Part shown: positions 1-7,198 of the stretch, piece by piece
How the letters are laid out: every line of letters begins with the position of its first letter
Position numbering within the stretch: the stretch's first letter is position 1
NCBI GenBank assembly: GCA_045658965.1
Contig: JAZOVZ010000044.1
Span: 1-24,105 of the forward strand
Length of the DNA stretch: 24,105 nucleotides
DNA from: SVQP01 sp045658965
GTDB lineage: Bacteria > Bacillota > Clostridia > Oscillospirales > CAG-272
Direction: 5' to 3'
Made by a program: the position numbers and the translations under genes
Notes under the pieces: generated by a model
Seen by the model: the letters and a program-made list of their open reading frames with translations, nothing else
What the model was told of the DNA's origin: nothing
Databases searched by the model: none

Positions 1-1113
1 TTCACCTGTATGTAACCCAAATTCTGCGATAGCAAAGTTTCTATAGCAAGCAATAAAGGTATCATTGTTGGGGTTGGGTCTAAACTCAATGTATTCGTTT
101 TTCATGGTTTCGCTCAAATAAATCTGATGATGATTGAAACGGGCGTATCCCCAACTGTTCACTTTGATTATGTGATATTGCCCGCCGTATTCGTGCTTTT
201 CTATCAGATCAACGTAAGCGCGTTGGCTTGGAACATATATCTCTGCAGGACACTTCATATTTAAGGCTTCATGTGGTCTTTCATTGTTGTAACAGCTGCG
301 CCAGTCCGCAAAAACGCGTTCTGCATCGGCAATATCCTTTGGGATGTAATGTTTGAGCAGTTCGTCATTCATGGCTTTATGAAATCGCTCGATCTTGCCT
401 TGCGTTTGAGGATGCTTAATACGTCCGTGAATGGGTAAAACATCATGGTTCATTAACCATTTCTCGAATTGAGTATATCCTTGCCTGAAGCCCGCAAATT
501 GTGCACCATTATCTGAGAGGATAGCATCGGGCATTCCGTATTCGTAAAAAGCCTCTCTAAACGTAGGCAATACAAGATTGGATGTGCTTTCTGCTGGTTT
601 GATTTGAATCACGAACCTACTATGATCGTCAAATATGTCTAGCGGAAAACAATACTTTCCGTTTTGCATTTTGAACTCGCCCTTAAAGTCTGTTTGCCAC
701 ATTTCATTACATTTTTCCTTTTCAAACCGTATGAATGGTTTGTGTTTCAAGGATTCTTCAGGATCTATGAGTCCATGCCGATTTAATACGTTATTGATTG
801 TTTTCAAGCAAGGCATTTCATCGCCTCTTTTTTCGTGGTATGCCTTTATTTTTTTTGCACCCCAACCGGGATGCTTCATGCGAGTTTCGACTATGCGCAT
901 TTCGATCGGTTCGGCTATTTTGTTTGCTATTACGTTCGGGCGTCGACTTCTATCTGCCAGGGAGTCTTCTTTACTGTATCTGTCTTTCCATTTGTAACCG
1001 GTATTTCTGGTTATATTGTATTCTCGACATAGTTTGCTGAAATTTTCGCAGTCTTCCGCTGCTTCTACAAATTCTTTTCTTAAGTCTTCCACAGTTCTAT
1101 CCTTCCAAGGCAT
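1..1113 (-). CDS. IS481-like family transposase, C-terminus cut by window edge
   Basis: DDE transposase that moves an insertion sequence. I translated the open reading frame by hand: 371 codons are visible, starting MPWKDRTVEDL, with no stop before the window edge, so the 3' end is missing only because the window ends. An N-terminal helix-turn-helix region (about residues 16-50, including NITRNTGYKWKDRY) is followed by an integrase core. The catalytic triad is visible as D142 (QTDFKG), D201 (LSDNGAQF) and E242 (KIERFHK). The start is supported by AGGAG about 9 bases upstream of the ATG at 1113. The reading frame is intact, with no frameshift in the visible part, so the element may be active. 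The IS481 assignment rests on length, the MPWK start and the spacing of the triad; another IS3-like group is a less likely alternative. Confidence 0.9.
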   Translation of the reverse strand, partial: MPWKDRTVEDLRKEFVEAAEDCENFSKLCREYNITRNTGYKWKDRYSKEDSLADRSRRPNVIANKIAEPIEMRIVETRMKHPGWGAKKIKAYHEKRGDEMPCLKTINNVLNRHGLIDPEESLKHKPFIRFEKEKCNEMWQTDFKGEFKMQNGKYCFPLDIFDDHSRFVIQIKPAESTSNLVLPTFREAFYEYGMPDAILSDNGAQFAGFRQGYTQFEKWLMNHDVLPIHGRIKHPQTQGKIERFHKAMNDELLKHYIPKDIADAERVFADWRSCYNNERPHEALNMKCPAEIYVPSQRAYVDLIEKHEYGGQYHIIKVNSWGYARFNHHQIYLSETMKNEYIEFRPNPNNDTFIACYRNFAIAEFGLHTGE

Positions 1114-1144
1114 CTGTTTCTTCTCCTTTGGATCTTGATGCCTT

Positions 1145-1206
1145 ATTATACCATAAAACTGTATACTATGTCTTTACACTACCTGTATACTATCTTATTA
1201 CACTGT
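1145..1206 (-). promoter_or_regulatory. transposase promoter overlapped by tandem 24-base terminal repeats
   Basis: On the minus strand a TATAAT box (1145-1150) lies 31 bases before the transposase ATG. The -35 region is weak. Two tandem copies of a 24-base unit start at 1159 and 1183 and share CTGTATACTAT plus TTACACT. They cover the -35 region. Repeated terminal boxes of this kind are plausible transposase binding sites that would also repress the promoter; that role is inference. Confidence 0.55.
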
Positions 1207-1267
1207 ACACAGTGATCGCCCGCCTATAAACATACAACTTTTTTCCCCAAAAAATCCGAAAAATCTC

Positions 1268-1322
1268 TTGACAAGAGTACGAAATAGGACTATAATATTA
1301 ACATAGAGTACGATATAGGACT
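1268..1322 (+). promoter_or_regulatory. marR operon promoter with duplicated operator
   Basis: TTGACA (1268-1273), a 17-base spacer and TATAAT (1291-1296) make a perfect sigma-A promoter. Two copies of AGTACGAWATAGGACT, at 1276-1291 and 1307-1322, differ at one base and are spaced 31 bases apart (about three helical turns). Each copy is an imperfect palindrome, AGTnCnAnnTnGnACT. One fills the -35/-10 spacer and the other lies just after the -10. This fits autorepression by the MarR protein encoded directly downstream. Confidence 0.88.
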
Positions 1323-1334
1323 CTGGGAGGAAAT

Positions 1335-1778
1335 ATGGATCAAAATTATATAGAGCAGCGCGGCTTGCTCAACCAGCAGATCAAGGAGCTGGTGGGCGTA
1401 TACCGCGGTGCGATCAAGCATTTAGCCATTTCCGAGAGCGAATTCTGGATCTGGTATACCTTGGTTTCCATGCCGGGAGAGCATACCCAGCAGGATATTT
1501 GCGCCATGTGGTCGCTGCCCAAGCAGACGGTCAACACGGTCATTACGGGCATGCGACTTAAAAAGCTGGCATACCTTGAAATCATTCCCGGCACGCGCAA
1601 TCACAAGATCGTGCGCTTGACCGAGGAAGGCAAGCGCAGAGGCGAGGAGATCGTCTCTCCCGTGACTTGCGCAGAGCAAAAGGCGTTTGCCAAGATGCCT
1701 CGGGAGGAGCTTTCGCTTTTGGAGCAGCTTTTCGGCAAATATATCGATACGCTGCGGGGGGAACTCCATGAAGCGTAA
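1335..1778 (+). CDS. MarR family transcriptional regulator
   Basis: A 147-residue winged helix-turn-helix regulator, the usual MarR length. The N-terminal helix (to about residue 30) and the C-terminal helix (from about 115) would form the dimer interface. The DNA-binding part is about residues 45-105, including the recognition helix region LPKQTVNTVITGMRLKKLAYLE and a wing (IIPGTRNHKIVRLTEEGK). GGGAGG lies just before the ATG. The gene overlaps popT by 11 bases and pssA follows, so it very probably regulates its own operon through the duplicated sites at 1276-1322. The ligand cannot be read from the sequence. It is not clear whether it responds to a small molecule or to an envelope signal. 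Confidence 0.93.
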   Translation: MDQNYIEQRGLLNQQIKELVGVYRGAIKHLAISESEFWIWYTLVSMPGEHTQQDICAMWSLPKQTVNTVITGMRLKKLAYLEIIPGTRNHKIVRLTEEGKRRGEEIVSPVTCAEQKAFAKMPREELSLLEQLFGKYIDTLRGELHEA

Positions 1779-2610
1779 CGGTGTCTTACAAGCGATCGTA
1801 GATTTTGTAGAAGGCGCGATCGTGGGCGTGGGTGCCATCCTGCCCGGCGTCAGCGGCGGCGTGCTCAGCGTGGCGTTTGGCGTGTACGAGCCCATGATGG
1901 AGCTGCTGACCACCCCCGTGCCCGCTATCAAAAAGCATTACCGCATGTTTATTCCGTTCGGCATTGGCTGGATCGTGGGCTTTCTGCTGCTTGCAAAGGG
2001 CGTGGAGGTGCTGTTCAACGCCTGTGCACCCGTCGCGCTCATGCTGTTCTTCGGCTTGATCTGCGGCACGCTGCCCGAGCTTTTCAAGGTGTCCGAGCAA
2101 AGCGACGCAAAGAAAAGCTGGACGCCCTTTGTGGTGTCGCTGTCCTTGGCGTTCTTGTTCTTCCATCTGCTTGAGAATATGTCGGGCATTACCATTCCGC
2201 CCTCGTTTTTGGCATTTTTGTTCTGCGGCTTTTTGTGGGGGCTTTCCACCATCGTGCCCGGACTCAGCTCGTCCTCGATTCTCATTTGCTTTGGGCTGTA
2301 CGAGCCCATGACCGAGGGAATTGCCGCGCTTGATTGGCACGTGCTTCTTCCCATGCTGCTGGGCATTGCGCTGACCGCGCTATCCTTGGCAAGACTGGTC
2401 AACATGCTCTACAAGAAGCATTACGCCATCACCTCTCGCATCGTGCTTGGCTTTGTGGTGGCGTCCTCAATCAAGATCGTTCCCGCAAAATTTGATTCCC
2501 CTTGGCTGCTTGTCGTGTCCCTTGTGTGCTTCGTGCTCGGATTTATCGTGGCGCGCGGCATGGATATCGTGCAGCAAAAGCAACAAAATTCTTCTTTGGA
2601 GAAAGGTTGA
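1768..2610 (+). CDS. popT: DUF368 undecaprenyl phosphate translocase (PopT-like)
   Basis: A polytopic membrane protein of 280 residues matching the DUF368 family. Members of this family have been shown to return undecaprenyl phosphate, the lipid carrier for cell-wall precursors, across the cytoplasmic membrane. The sequence shows an internal duplication: PGVSGGVLSVAFGVYEPMME at about residues 26-45 is echoed by PGLSSSSILICFGLYEPMTE at about 164-183, as expected for a two-half inverted-topology transporter. I chose the ATG at 1768 because GGGGGGA stands just upstream and the longer reading frame from 1687 would start inside marR in another frame. It overlaps marR by 11 bases and is followed by pssA after 5 bases. 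The family call is firm; the biochemical role is carried over from characterised members. Confidence 0.9.
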   Translation: MKRNGVLQAIVDFVEGAIVGVGAILPGVSGGVLSVAFGVYEPMMELLTTPVPAIKKHYRMFIPFGIGWIVGFLLLAKGVEVLFNACAPVALMLFFGLICGTLPELFKVSEQSDAKKSWTPFVVSLSLAFLFFHLLENMSGITIPPSFLAFLFCGFLWGLSTIVPGLSSSSILICFGLYEPMTEGIAALDWHVLLPMLLGIALTALSLARLVNMLYKKHYAITSRIVLGFVVASSIKIVPAKFDSPWLLVVSLVCFVLGFIVARGMDIVQQKQQNSSLEKG

Positions 2611-2615
2611 AAACA

Positions 2616-3230
2616 ATGAAATTCATCGGCGTTTACGATTATACGGTCATTTTGACGTACATGAGCCTGGTGTCGGGCTTGATCGGTGCAAAGCTTGCAT
2701 TCGACGGGCAGATCATGTGGGCAATTCTTTGCGTGGGCATTTCGGGTTTTCTCGATATGTTTGACGGTGTGGTGGCACGTACCAAAAAGAACCGCACCGA
2801 GGATCAAAAAAACTTCGGCATTCAGCTTGATTCGCTGTGTGACGTGGTGTGCTTTGGCGTCGTACCTGCCATCATTCTGTATTTTAGCGGTGTAGACGAG
2901 ATCTGGGGCATTGCGTTTCTGATCTTTTACGTGCTTTGCGCCGTCATTCGTCTGGCGTTTTTCAACGTACTGGAGACCAAGCGACAGAGAAGCGAGGGCG
3001 GTTGCGCCAAGGCATATCGCGGCTTGCCCGTGACCACGGCAGCCATCATTCTGCCCGCGTGCTTCCTTGTGGGGCTGGTGCTGCCGGATAACGTCATGAA
3101 CGTCATCCATCACGTCCTGCCCGTGGTGGTGGGTCTGATGTTTATCACCGACGTGCGCGTGCCGAAATTCGATATCGCCAAGCTGTTCCGCAAGCCTGCA
3201 GAGAAAAAGAGCAAGCAAAAAGAGCAGTAA
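2616..3230 (+). CDS. pssA: CDP-diacylglycerol-serine O-phosphatidyltransferase
   Basis: A membrane enzyme of the CDP-alcohol phosphatidyltransferase family. It would join CDP-diacylglycerol and serine to give phosphatidylserine, the precursor of phosphatidylethanolamine. The signature is clear: D50-G51-x2-A54-R55, then G68-x3-D72-x3-D76, continuing into DVVCFGVVPA, which is typical of the Gram-positive PssA subgroup rather than PgsA. The segment between R55 and G68 is a few residues longer than usual. About five or six hydrophobic helices are seen over 204 residues. GGAGAAAGG precedes the ATG at 2616. The C-terminus is lysine-rich. It is the last gene of the marR-popT-pssA operon. Another alcohol acceptor, such as inositol or glycerol phosphate, is less likely. 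Confidence 0.88.
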   Translation: MKFIGVYDYTVILTYMSLVSGLIGAKLAFDGQIMWAILCVGISGFLDMFDGVVARTKKNRTEDQKNFGIQLDSLCDVVCFGVVPAIILYFSGVDEIWGIAFLIFYVLCAVIRLAFFNVLETKRQRSEGGCAKAYRGLPVTTAAIILPACFLVGLVLPDNVMNVIHHVLPVVVGLMFITDVRVPKFDIAKLFRKPAEKKSKQKEQ

Positions 3231-3241
3231 AAAAGAGAGAA

Positions 3242-3271
3242 AAGAGCCTTTCCCGTAAGGGAAGGGCTCTT
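3242..3271 (+). terminator. hairpin after pssA
   Basis: Twelve bases after the pssA stop, AAGAGCCTTTCCC and GGGAAGGGCTCTT form a 13-bp stem with one G-T wobble and a GTAA loop. The T-run that follows is weak (ATCATTTTA), so termination may be incomplete or factor-assisted. Confidence 0.7.
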
Positions 3272-3281
3272 ATCATTTTAC

Positions 3282-3461
3282 GTGTCATCCTGAGCGACGA
3301 TGCGGCAGAGCCGCTGAGGAGTCGAACTTTTGCGGGTCGAGGGCACAGCGTGCCCGAGCAAGCAAAAGCGCAAGCCACAATACCGGGGACTGTACCCTGT
3401 GACGTGCCCGAAGGGCATGTTACTGCGGGACTGTCCCCTGTGTTGTGGCGCAGCGGGATCT
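3282..3461 (+). repeat. modular dispersed repeat, copy 1
   Basis: Begins GTGTCATCCTGAGCG and ends GGGATCT. Between these come constant segments (GAGTCGAACTTTTGC, AGCAAAAGC, and a GGGG-CTGT-CCCC type motif present twice) alternating with hairpins: GCGGC-aga-GCCGC (3302-3314), GGGCAC-agc-GTGCCC (3341-3355) and TGCCC-gaa-GGGCA (3405-3417). The same frame occurs inverted at 3589-3803 and directly at 23941-24105, with different hairpins in the variable positions. Predicted small open frames here are not gene-like. Confidence 0.88.
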
Positions 3462-3588
3462 CCATAAAGTTTGCTCAACGTCTGTTTAGCCAAAGAACTG
3501 ATTTGGGTGATCGGTTGGGGAATGCTTTATTATAACTGTCTACTTTCAAATGTAACTTTGGTTGAGTCAACATTGTGAAAACCTGCGC
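3462..3588. other. spacer between the inverted repeat copies, no gene seen
   Basis: 127 bases between copies 1 and 2. It is more AT-rich than the flanks and contains the 11-base near-palindrome GTTGAGTCAAC. I see no credible coding region, promoter or RNA gene. It could be relict sequence left between two repeat insertions. Confidence 0.5.
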
Positions 3589-3803
3589 AGATCCCACTTC
3601 ACCGTGACACAGGGGACAGCCCCACTGTATCATGTCCTACGGACACGACACAGAGGACAGTCCCCAAGTATCACGGTTCGTGGTTTTGCTCCGCTCCACG
3701 TTGTTGCGCTTCGCAAAACTTCGACTCCGCGTACAAGGCTGATGCTTACGTATCGCATTCTTTTACATAATACCAGCCTTGTCTGCTCCGCTCAGGATGA
3801 CAC
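3589..3803 (-). repeat. modular dispersed repeat, copy 2 (inverted)
   Basis: Read on the minus strand it begins GTGTCATCCTGAGCGGAGC and ends GGGATCT, as copy 1 does. It is longer because the first variable position holds a big hairpin: ACAAGGCTG (3733-3741) pairs with CAGCCTTGT (3774-3782). A second hairpin, TTGCG-ctt-CGCAA, is at 3704-3716. The distal hairpin is TGTCC-tac-GGACA (3633-3645), matching copy 3 and differing from copy 1 by one compensated base pair. The 126-residue frame across it is an artefact of the repeat. Confidence 0.88.
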
Positions 3804-3840
3804 GGAAAGGGAAGGCTTTATAATCGTTTTCAAGTCAAAA

Positions 3841-3866
3841 CACCGCTACCCTTGCAGGCAGCGGTG
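3841..3866 (-). terminator. hairpin after the GntR-ABC cluster
   Basis: Downstream of the zinc ribbon gene, CACCGCT (3841-3847) pairs with AGCGGTG (3860-3866), with further partial pairing inside. On the minus strand it is followed by a short T4 run, so it is a modest intrinsic terminator candidate for the seven-gene cluster. Confidence 0.6.
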
Positions 3867-3874
3867 CTTTTGGG

Positions 3875-4099
3875 TTATCTCTTCGCCTTTTTGCTCTTTT
3901 CTATCTTGTCAAGATCGCAGGTGTCGATCCATTCCTCGGTAAAGCCGCAACTAAGGCAGATATAGCGGTTGACGTTGACCGCGGAAAACACGGTCGAGCC
4001 GGTCTTTACGTGGTTGCCGGAGTCGTAAGGACCTGCATAGCCGTCAAAGCGCACGATATCGTGTTTGCCGCACTTGGGGCAGGTGTTTGTGTTTTTCAT
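3875..4099 (-). CDS. small zinc ribbon protein
   Basis: A 74-residue protein starting MKNTNTCPKCGKHD. Two CxxC knuckles, CPKC (C7, C10) near the start and CLSC near residue 52, should bind one zinc ion. The middle (GSTVFSAVNVNRYICLSCGFTEEWID) is typical of a small, common Clostridia family of unknown function. I preferred the ATG at 4099 because GAGG lies 8 bases upstream and the longer frame from 4162 would overlap the lipoprotein gene. It is the last gene of the cluster, 10 bases after the lipoprotein stop. It may be a housekeeping passenger rather than part of the transporter. No catalytic residues are seen. Confidence 0.85.
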   Translation of the reverse strand: MKNTNTCPKCGKHDIVRFDGYAGPYDSGNHVKTGSTVFSAVNVNRYICLSCGFTEEWIDTCDLDKIEKSKKAKR

Positions 4100-4109
4100 G
4101 TTGTATACC

Positions 4110-4571
4110 TCAATTCTGCGTGATCTGAATGACCATCTTGAAGCTTGCGCTCTCGCCGGCAACGCAAAGCTCGTATTTACCCTCGGTCGGGTTTTCCACT
4201 GTCAGCGTGTCGTCCTGCCCAATGGCAAGCTCGCCCACGATCTGTCCGTCATGGCGCACGTACACGTACAGGTTGCCCTCTTCCAGCGTGGTGTTCACCT
4301 TGAAAGTAATGCTTCCGGCACCGCTCTTGGCGCGCACCTCTTCCACCTTTTCCACGCCCGTGAATTTACCGACAGAGTATTCGATCTTGCCGTTTACCTC
4401 GGAGCGCACCGTCATGAACTGGACCGCGCTGGAGTTGCCAAGCAGCTCCTCTTTAGTAATGGTGGTCAGCGAATGATCGTCCGCACCGTTGGTGTCCTCA
4501 ATGTGCGCAGAGCAGGCAGCCATGGATAGGCAAACAACCAATAATAGACCAATACATAAATAGCGTTTCAT
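4110..4571 (-). CDS. predicted lipoprotein of unknown function
   Basis: A 153-residue exported protein. The N-terminus MKRYLCIGLLLVVCLSMAAC is a signal peptide with a lipobox (M-A-A-C), giving lipidation at Cys20 and anchoring outside the membrane. The rest is acidic and beta-rich, including a predicted sandwich-like stretch with SITFKVNTTLEEGNLYVYVR and a C-terminal GKYELCVAGESASFKMVI. GGAGAAAC lies before the ATG at 4571; the longer frame from 4616 would run into the upstream gene and lacks a ribosome site. I do not recognise the family. Its place behind an ABC permease and two membrane proteins suggests a cell-surface part of the same system, but it has no substrate-binding-protein fold that I can identify. 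Confidence 0.8.
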   Translation of the reverse strand: MKRYLCIGLLLVVCLSMAACSAHIEDTNGADDHSLTTITKEELLGNSSAVQFMTVRSEVNGKIEYSVGKFTGVEKVEEVRAKSGAGSITFKVNTTLEEGNLYVYVRHDGQIVGELAIGQDDTLTVENPTEGKYELCVAGESASFKMVIQITQN

Positions 4572-4590
4572 TTTGTTTCTCCTGAAATTG

Positions 4591-5184
4591 TTATTGTAGC
4601 ATCCATGCGCCTTCAAGGTTACGATACATCTCGTGATGATACTTCAAAAGCTGTACGAGTGTATCATAATCCGTCATGCCCGCGGCAACCCCCATGCGTG
4701 CAAGATATGCTTGCACTTGGGAAAAATTCTTGCGTGTGATGCGCACCGCGACCTGATGTTTTCTGTGGTAGGACAAGGAAATATTTTTGTCGTGCTTGTA
4801 AAAGTCGTTCGAGCAGATCAAAAACGGCGTATCGTTATCCGGCATCATACGGTACAATCCGTGGTATCCAACAGAAAGCGTCAGCTCGATCTGTTTGACC
4901 TTTGCATCCTCTAATCGGCAATGCTTGCGTATCAGATCGCGGCTTTGCACACTGCCTTTGTCAATTTGGTAGCGCATTGTTTGTTTGTCCAGTACCAAGC
5001 CAATCGGTGTGATCATGCAGCAAAGTGCCGCGAGTATGAGTATGAACAGAGTGGGTGAATCTGGAAGTACCATGCATTTCATTAAGGCAAGACCGATCAG
5101 CAACAGCACGGGCAGCACGATAAAACTTGACGCTTGATAGGGCATTACGTACCCCTTTGCCAAAATCCGTTTTTCTTTTGCCAT
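4591..5184 (-). CDS. membrane protein with two N-terminal helices and a cytoplasmic domain
   Basis: Up to 197 residues. Two hydrophobic helices (about residues 20-37 and 44-65) are followed by a soluble domain of about 130 residues with alternating beta-like stretches (VKQIELTLSVGYHGLYRM, HQVAVRITRKNF). This layout resembles membrane-anchored bacterial PH-like proteins, but I cannot confirm that. The start is uncertain. The ATG at 5184 lies 3 bases after the upstream stop without a clear ribosome site and would need coupling. The ATG at 5145 (MPYQASSF) has AAAGGGG 6 bases upstream and may be the real start, giving 184 residues. It sits inside the GntR-ABC cluster and probably shares its mRNA. 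Confidence 0.78.
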   Translation of the reverse strand: MAKEKRILAKGYVMPYQASSFIVLPVLLLIGLALMKCMVLPDSPTLFILILAALCCMITPIGLVLDKQTMRYQIDKGSVQSRDLIRKHCRLEDAKVKQIELTLSVGYHGLYRMMPDNDTPFLICSNDFYKHDKNISLSYHRKHQVAVRITRKNFSQVQAYLARMGVAAGMTDYDTLVQLLKYHHEMYRNLEGAWMLQ

Positions 5185-5187
5185 GAC

Positions 5188-6219
5188 TTATATCAGTATC
5201 GCCGCGATACACAGTGATGTGATGGCAATCGAGCAAACCAGCCACAGGCAGGACAGAATGATCAGCGAATTCCAACGCTTTCTGCTGGGCACTTTTTTGA
5301 TCGAGCGCAGCACGATGCCGAGCGTCAGCAGCAGAAGGGGAGCAATGTACAGGAAGGGAGACATCATGACTGCAAAGATGATCAGCGCGGGGGTCTGATC
5401 GATATCGATATCCTCTTCAAAGGTGTATTTGCTTATATATTGGTTGGGCATAGAGGTCGATCTTACGAGCAGGTCTGTCACCTTGCTTGTGCTGACCGCA
5501 TAGGCAGGAACCTCGCCCTGTCTGAACGAAAGCATACCGTCTGCATCCAGATAGTTGCTTTCCAGCCCGTCGAAGTGTACGTATACGAATCCGTTGCCGT
5601 CCAAGGTTGCATAGATCGCACCGACAATATGTGCGAAGTGCCCGGTTTGGTCAACACCGTAGATCAAGTATTCCTGTGCACTGCGCAGGGTTCTGACGTC
5701 TATGGTGAGATTGGGCTGCTTGTCTGCCAGATCGATGAGATAGTCGTCGGGAATGACTGCTCTTGTATTGTAATCCTTGGCAAACTGGTAATGGCTGTAT
5801 TCACCGCGAACAAAGGAGTCCACGATCGCCTTGCCGTTTTCGGTGACAAAAACGCGGTCCTCGGAAACGTTGGGGTCAAACAAGATTGCAATATCACGGT
5901 AGACCTCGGGGATATTGGGGTCGGGCATAAACTGTCTGACAGAACCGGTTCTGCTGCTGTATTCGCTCATGGTGATGCTGCCCGTGTAGGTATATTCGCA
6001 TGCAAAGATATCAAAGCCCGCAGGCATGAAGTATTCCTCGTACACGGTGTCGCCGTGTGTCAGCGTGTTATCGGTAAAGTTATAAGTCCAATCCACCTTT
6101 TCGCCCTCGATCTCGTCGATGGGCTCGGTTTCGCCAAATGCATGTGCGCCCAGCAATAAAAGGGAAGTGATGGCGCAAAGCGAGAGCAGCGCCGCGAAAA
6201 TCTTAGTCAAGTTTTTCAT
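5188..6219 (-). CDS. secreted-domain membrane protein of unknown function
   Basis: A 343-residue protein. It has a signal peptide (MKNLTKIFAALLSLCAITSL..., likely cut after AHA), an extracytoplasmic domain of about 240 residues rich in aromatic and acidic residues, and two C-terminal helices (about 276-301 and 317-341) separated by a short basic loop, KKVPSRKRW. The start at 6219 is fixed by AGGAGGTG 7 bases upstream; the longer frame from 6258 overlaps the permease gene and has no ribosome site. I do not recognise the family. It lies 13 bases after the permease stop and 3 bases before the next gene, so it is part of the same transcript and plausibly an accessory or sensing part of the ABC system. 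Confidence 0.82.
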   Translation of the reverse strand: MKNLTKIFAALLSLCAITSLLLLGAHAFGETEPIDEIEGEKVDWTYNFTDNTLTHGDTVYEEYFMPAGFDIFACEYTYTGSITMSEYSSRTGSVRQFMPDPNIPEVYRDIAILFDPNVSEDRVFVTENGKAIVDSFVRGEYSHYQFAKDYNTRAVIPDDYLIDLADKQPNLTIDVRTLRSAQEYLIYGVDQTGHFAHIVGAIYATLDGNGFVYVHFDGLESNYLDADGMLSFRQGEVPAYAVSTSKVTDLLVRSTSMPNQYISKYTFEEDIDIDQTPALIIFAVMMSPFLYIAPLLLLTLGIVLRSIKKVPSRKRWNSLIILSCLWLVCSIAITSLCIAAILI

Positions 6220-6232
6220 AGTGCACCTCCTT

Positions 6233-7198
6233 TTATGCAAGATTGAGCTTGCGCTCAATGCGTGTCAGGTTAAAGATGGCAAGGGCAACGCCTACGCACA
6301 GCGTTGCGAGAATGGCAACGATCAAAGCAAGGTAGATCACGCCCATGCCAATATGTGCGTTTGCAAACAGCGTGGGCAACGCCACAGCACCGATGGCTGC
6401 GGAGAACATGCCGTAATAGGTGATGATGTAGACTGCGGGGATCATCAGCACGTAGTTGACCACGTAATAAGTTACCAGCACGCTGAGCAGCTTGAGCTTG
6501 CGGAACATGGTTGCGCCCAGCGTGATGCAAGCGTAGCTGATCATCAGCGAGGTGAAAAGCGCGCAAAGTCCGAGCACCGCCAAAAGTACAAAGCAGATGC
6601 ATACGCGCATGATGTTGAGTGCGCCGATCTTGGAAAGGATGAACTTGATGCCTTCCCAAATCGGTTCCAAGGTGAAGTAATCGCTTGTGATCAATTCCCA
6701 AATATCTTTGATCGCCTGCCCAAGCGTGACGCCCTCCATCCTGATCGCTCCGATGAGCAGACCGCCTACCAAGCTTACAGCGGCAAGGCCGTATACGATC
6801 ACGTACATGATAAACGAGCCGAGTGTGAACAGGTATCCGCTGACCGTTTTGGACCAGAACAGCGTGGAACGCTTGACGGGCAGGGTAAAGGTCAGATATC
6901 CTTGATCGGTAAACAGATGATTATAGTAACGCAGGCAGACCGCGATCTCGGTGCCGATCAAAAAGACAGCCAAGGACGAGATCAAAGCAAATCCGGAGAT
7001 CAAGCCGATAAACAGCTGCGTAAAGAACTTAAGACCGGGAGTGCCCTGTGCCGGTGAGGCGTCAAGCTCTATGACGCTTGCCATAAAGCTGCCAATACCA
7101 ATGCTGCCAAGGAGCGCAATGGCAAGCACCACGGCTGCTGCCAGCAGCCAGATCTTGCCGAATGCACGAAGATCGTATTTTAAGCATTTCTTGAACAT
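6233..7198 (-). CDS. ABC-2 type transporter permease
   Basis: A 321-residue integral membrane protein with six predicted helices (about 15-38, 60-84, 118-148, 195-225, 238-262, 283-310). The segment GYLTFTLPVKRSTLFWSK after the second helix is typical of ABC-2 permeases of the YtrC/D and bacitracin-type exporters. Its start lies inside the ATPase gene (19-base overlap), which shows translational coupling and supports pairing with that ATPase. Two copies would be needed for a full transporter unless another permease is encoded elsewhere. The substrate is unknown; peptide antibiotic or envelope-stress export is a guess from the GntR-ABC layout. Confidence 0.88.
   Translation of the reverse strand: MFKKCLKYDLRAFGKIWLLAAAVVLAIALLGSIGIGSFMASVIELDASPAQGTPGLKFFTQLFIGLISGFALISSLAVFLIGTEIAVCLRYYNHLFTDQGYLTFTLPVKRSTLFWSKTVSGYLFTLGSFIMYVIVYGLAAVSLVGGLLIGAIRMEGVTLGQAIKDIWELITSDYFTLEPIWEGIKFILSKIGALNIMRVCICFVLLAVLGLCALFTSLMISYACITLGATMFRKLKLLSVLVTYYVVNYVLMIPAVYIITYYGMFSAAIGAVALPTLFANAHIGMGVIYLALIVAILATLCVGVALAIFNLTRIERKLNLA

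Larger units (their letters stand above)
1..1214 (-). mobile_element. IS481-like insertion sequence, one end only
   Basis: The transposase gene plus its upstream terminal region. The outer boundary is inferred: two 24-base direct repeats (1159-1206) are followed by the inverted repeat CACTGT-AC-ACAGTG (1201-1214), after which sequence with the character of the marR promoter begins. The other end lies outside the window, so the inverted terminal repeats and target duplication cannot be compared. The boundary may be wrong by some bases. Confidence 0.6.

Noticed and set aside
635..1040. Plus-strand open frames inside the transposase region
   Set aside because: They are antisense to the intact transposase frame, which has catalytic motifs and a ribosome site.
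3145..3493. Minus-strand open frames of 71-106 codons
   Set aside because: They are generated by repeat copy 1 and the end of pssA, with no start signals.
3562..3942. Plus-strand open frame of 126 codons
   Set aside because: It lies over the inverted repeat copy 2 and the hairpin at 3841-3866, has no ribosome site, and its composition follows the repeat.
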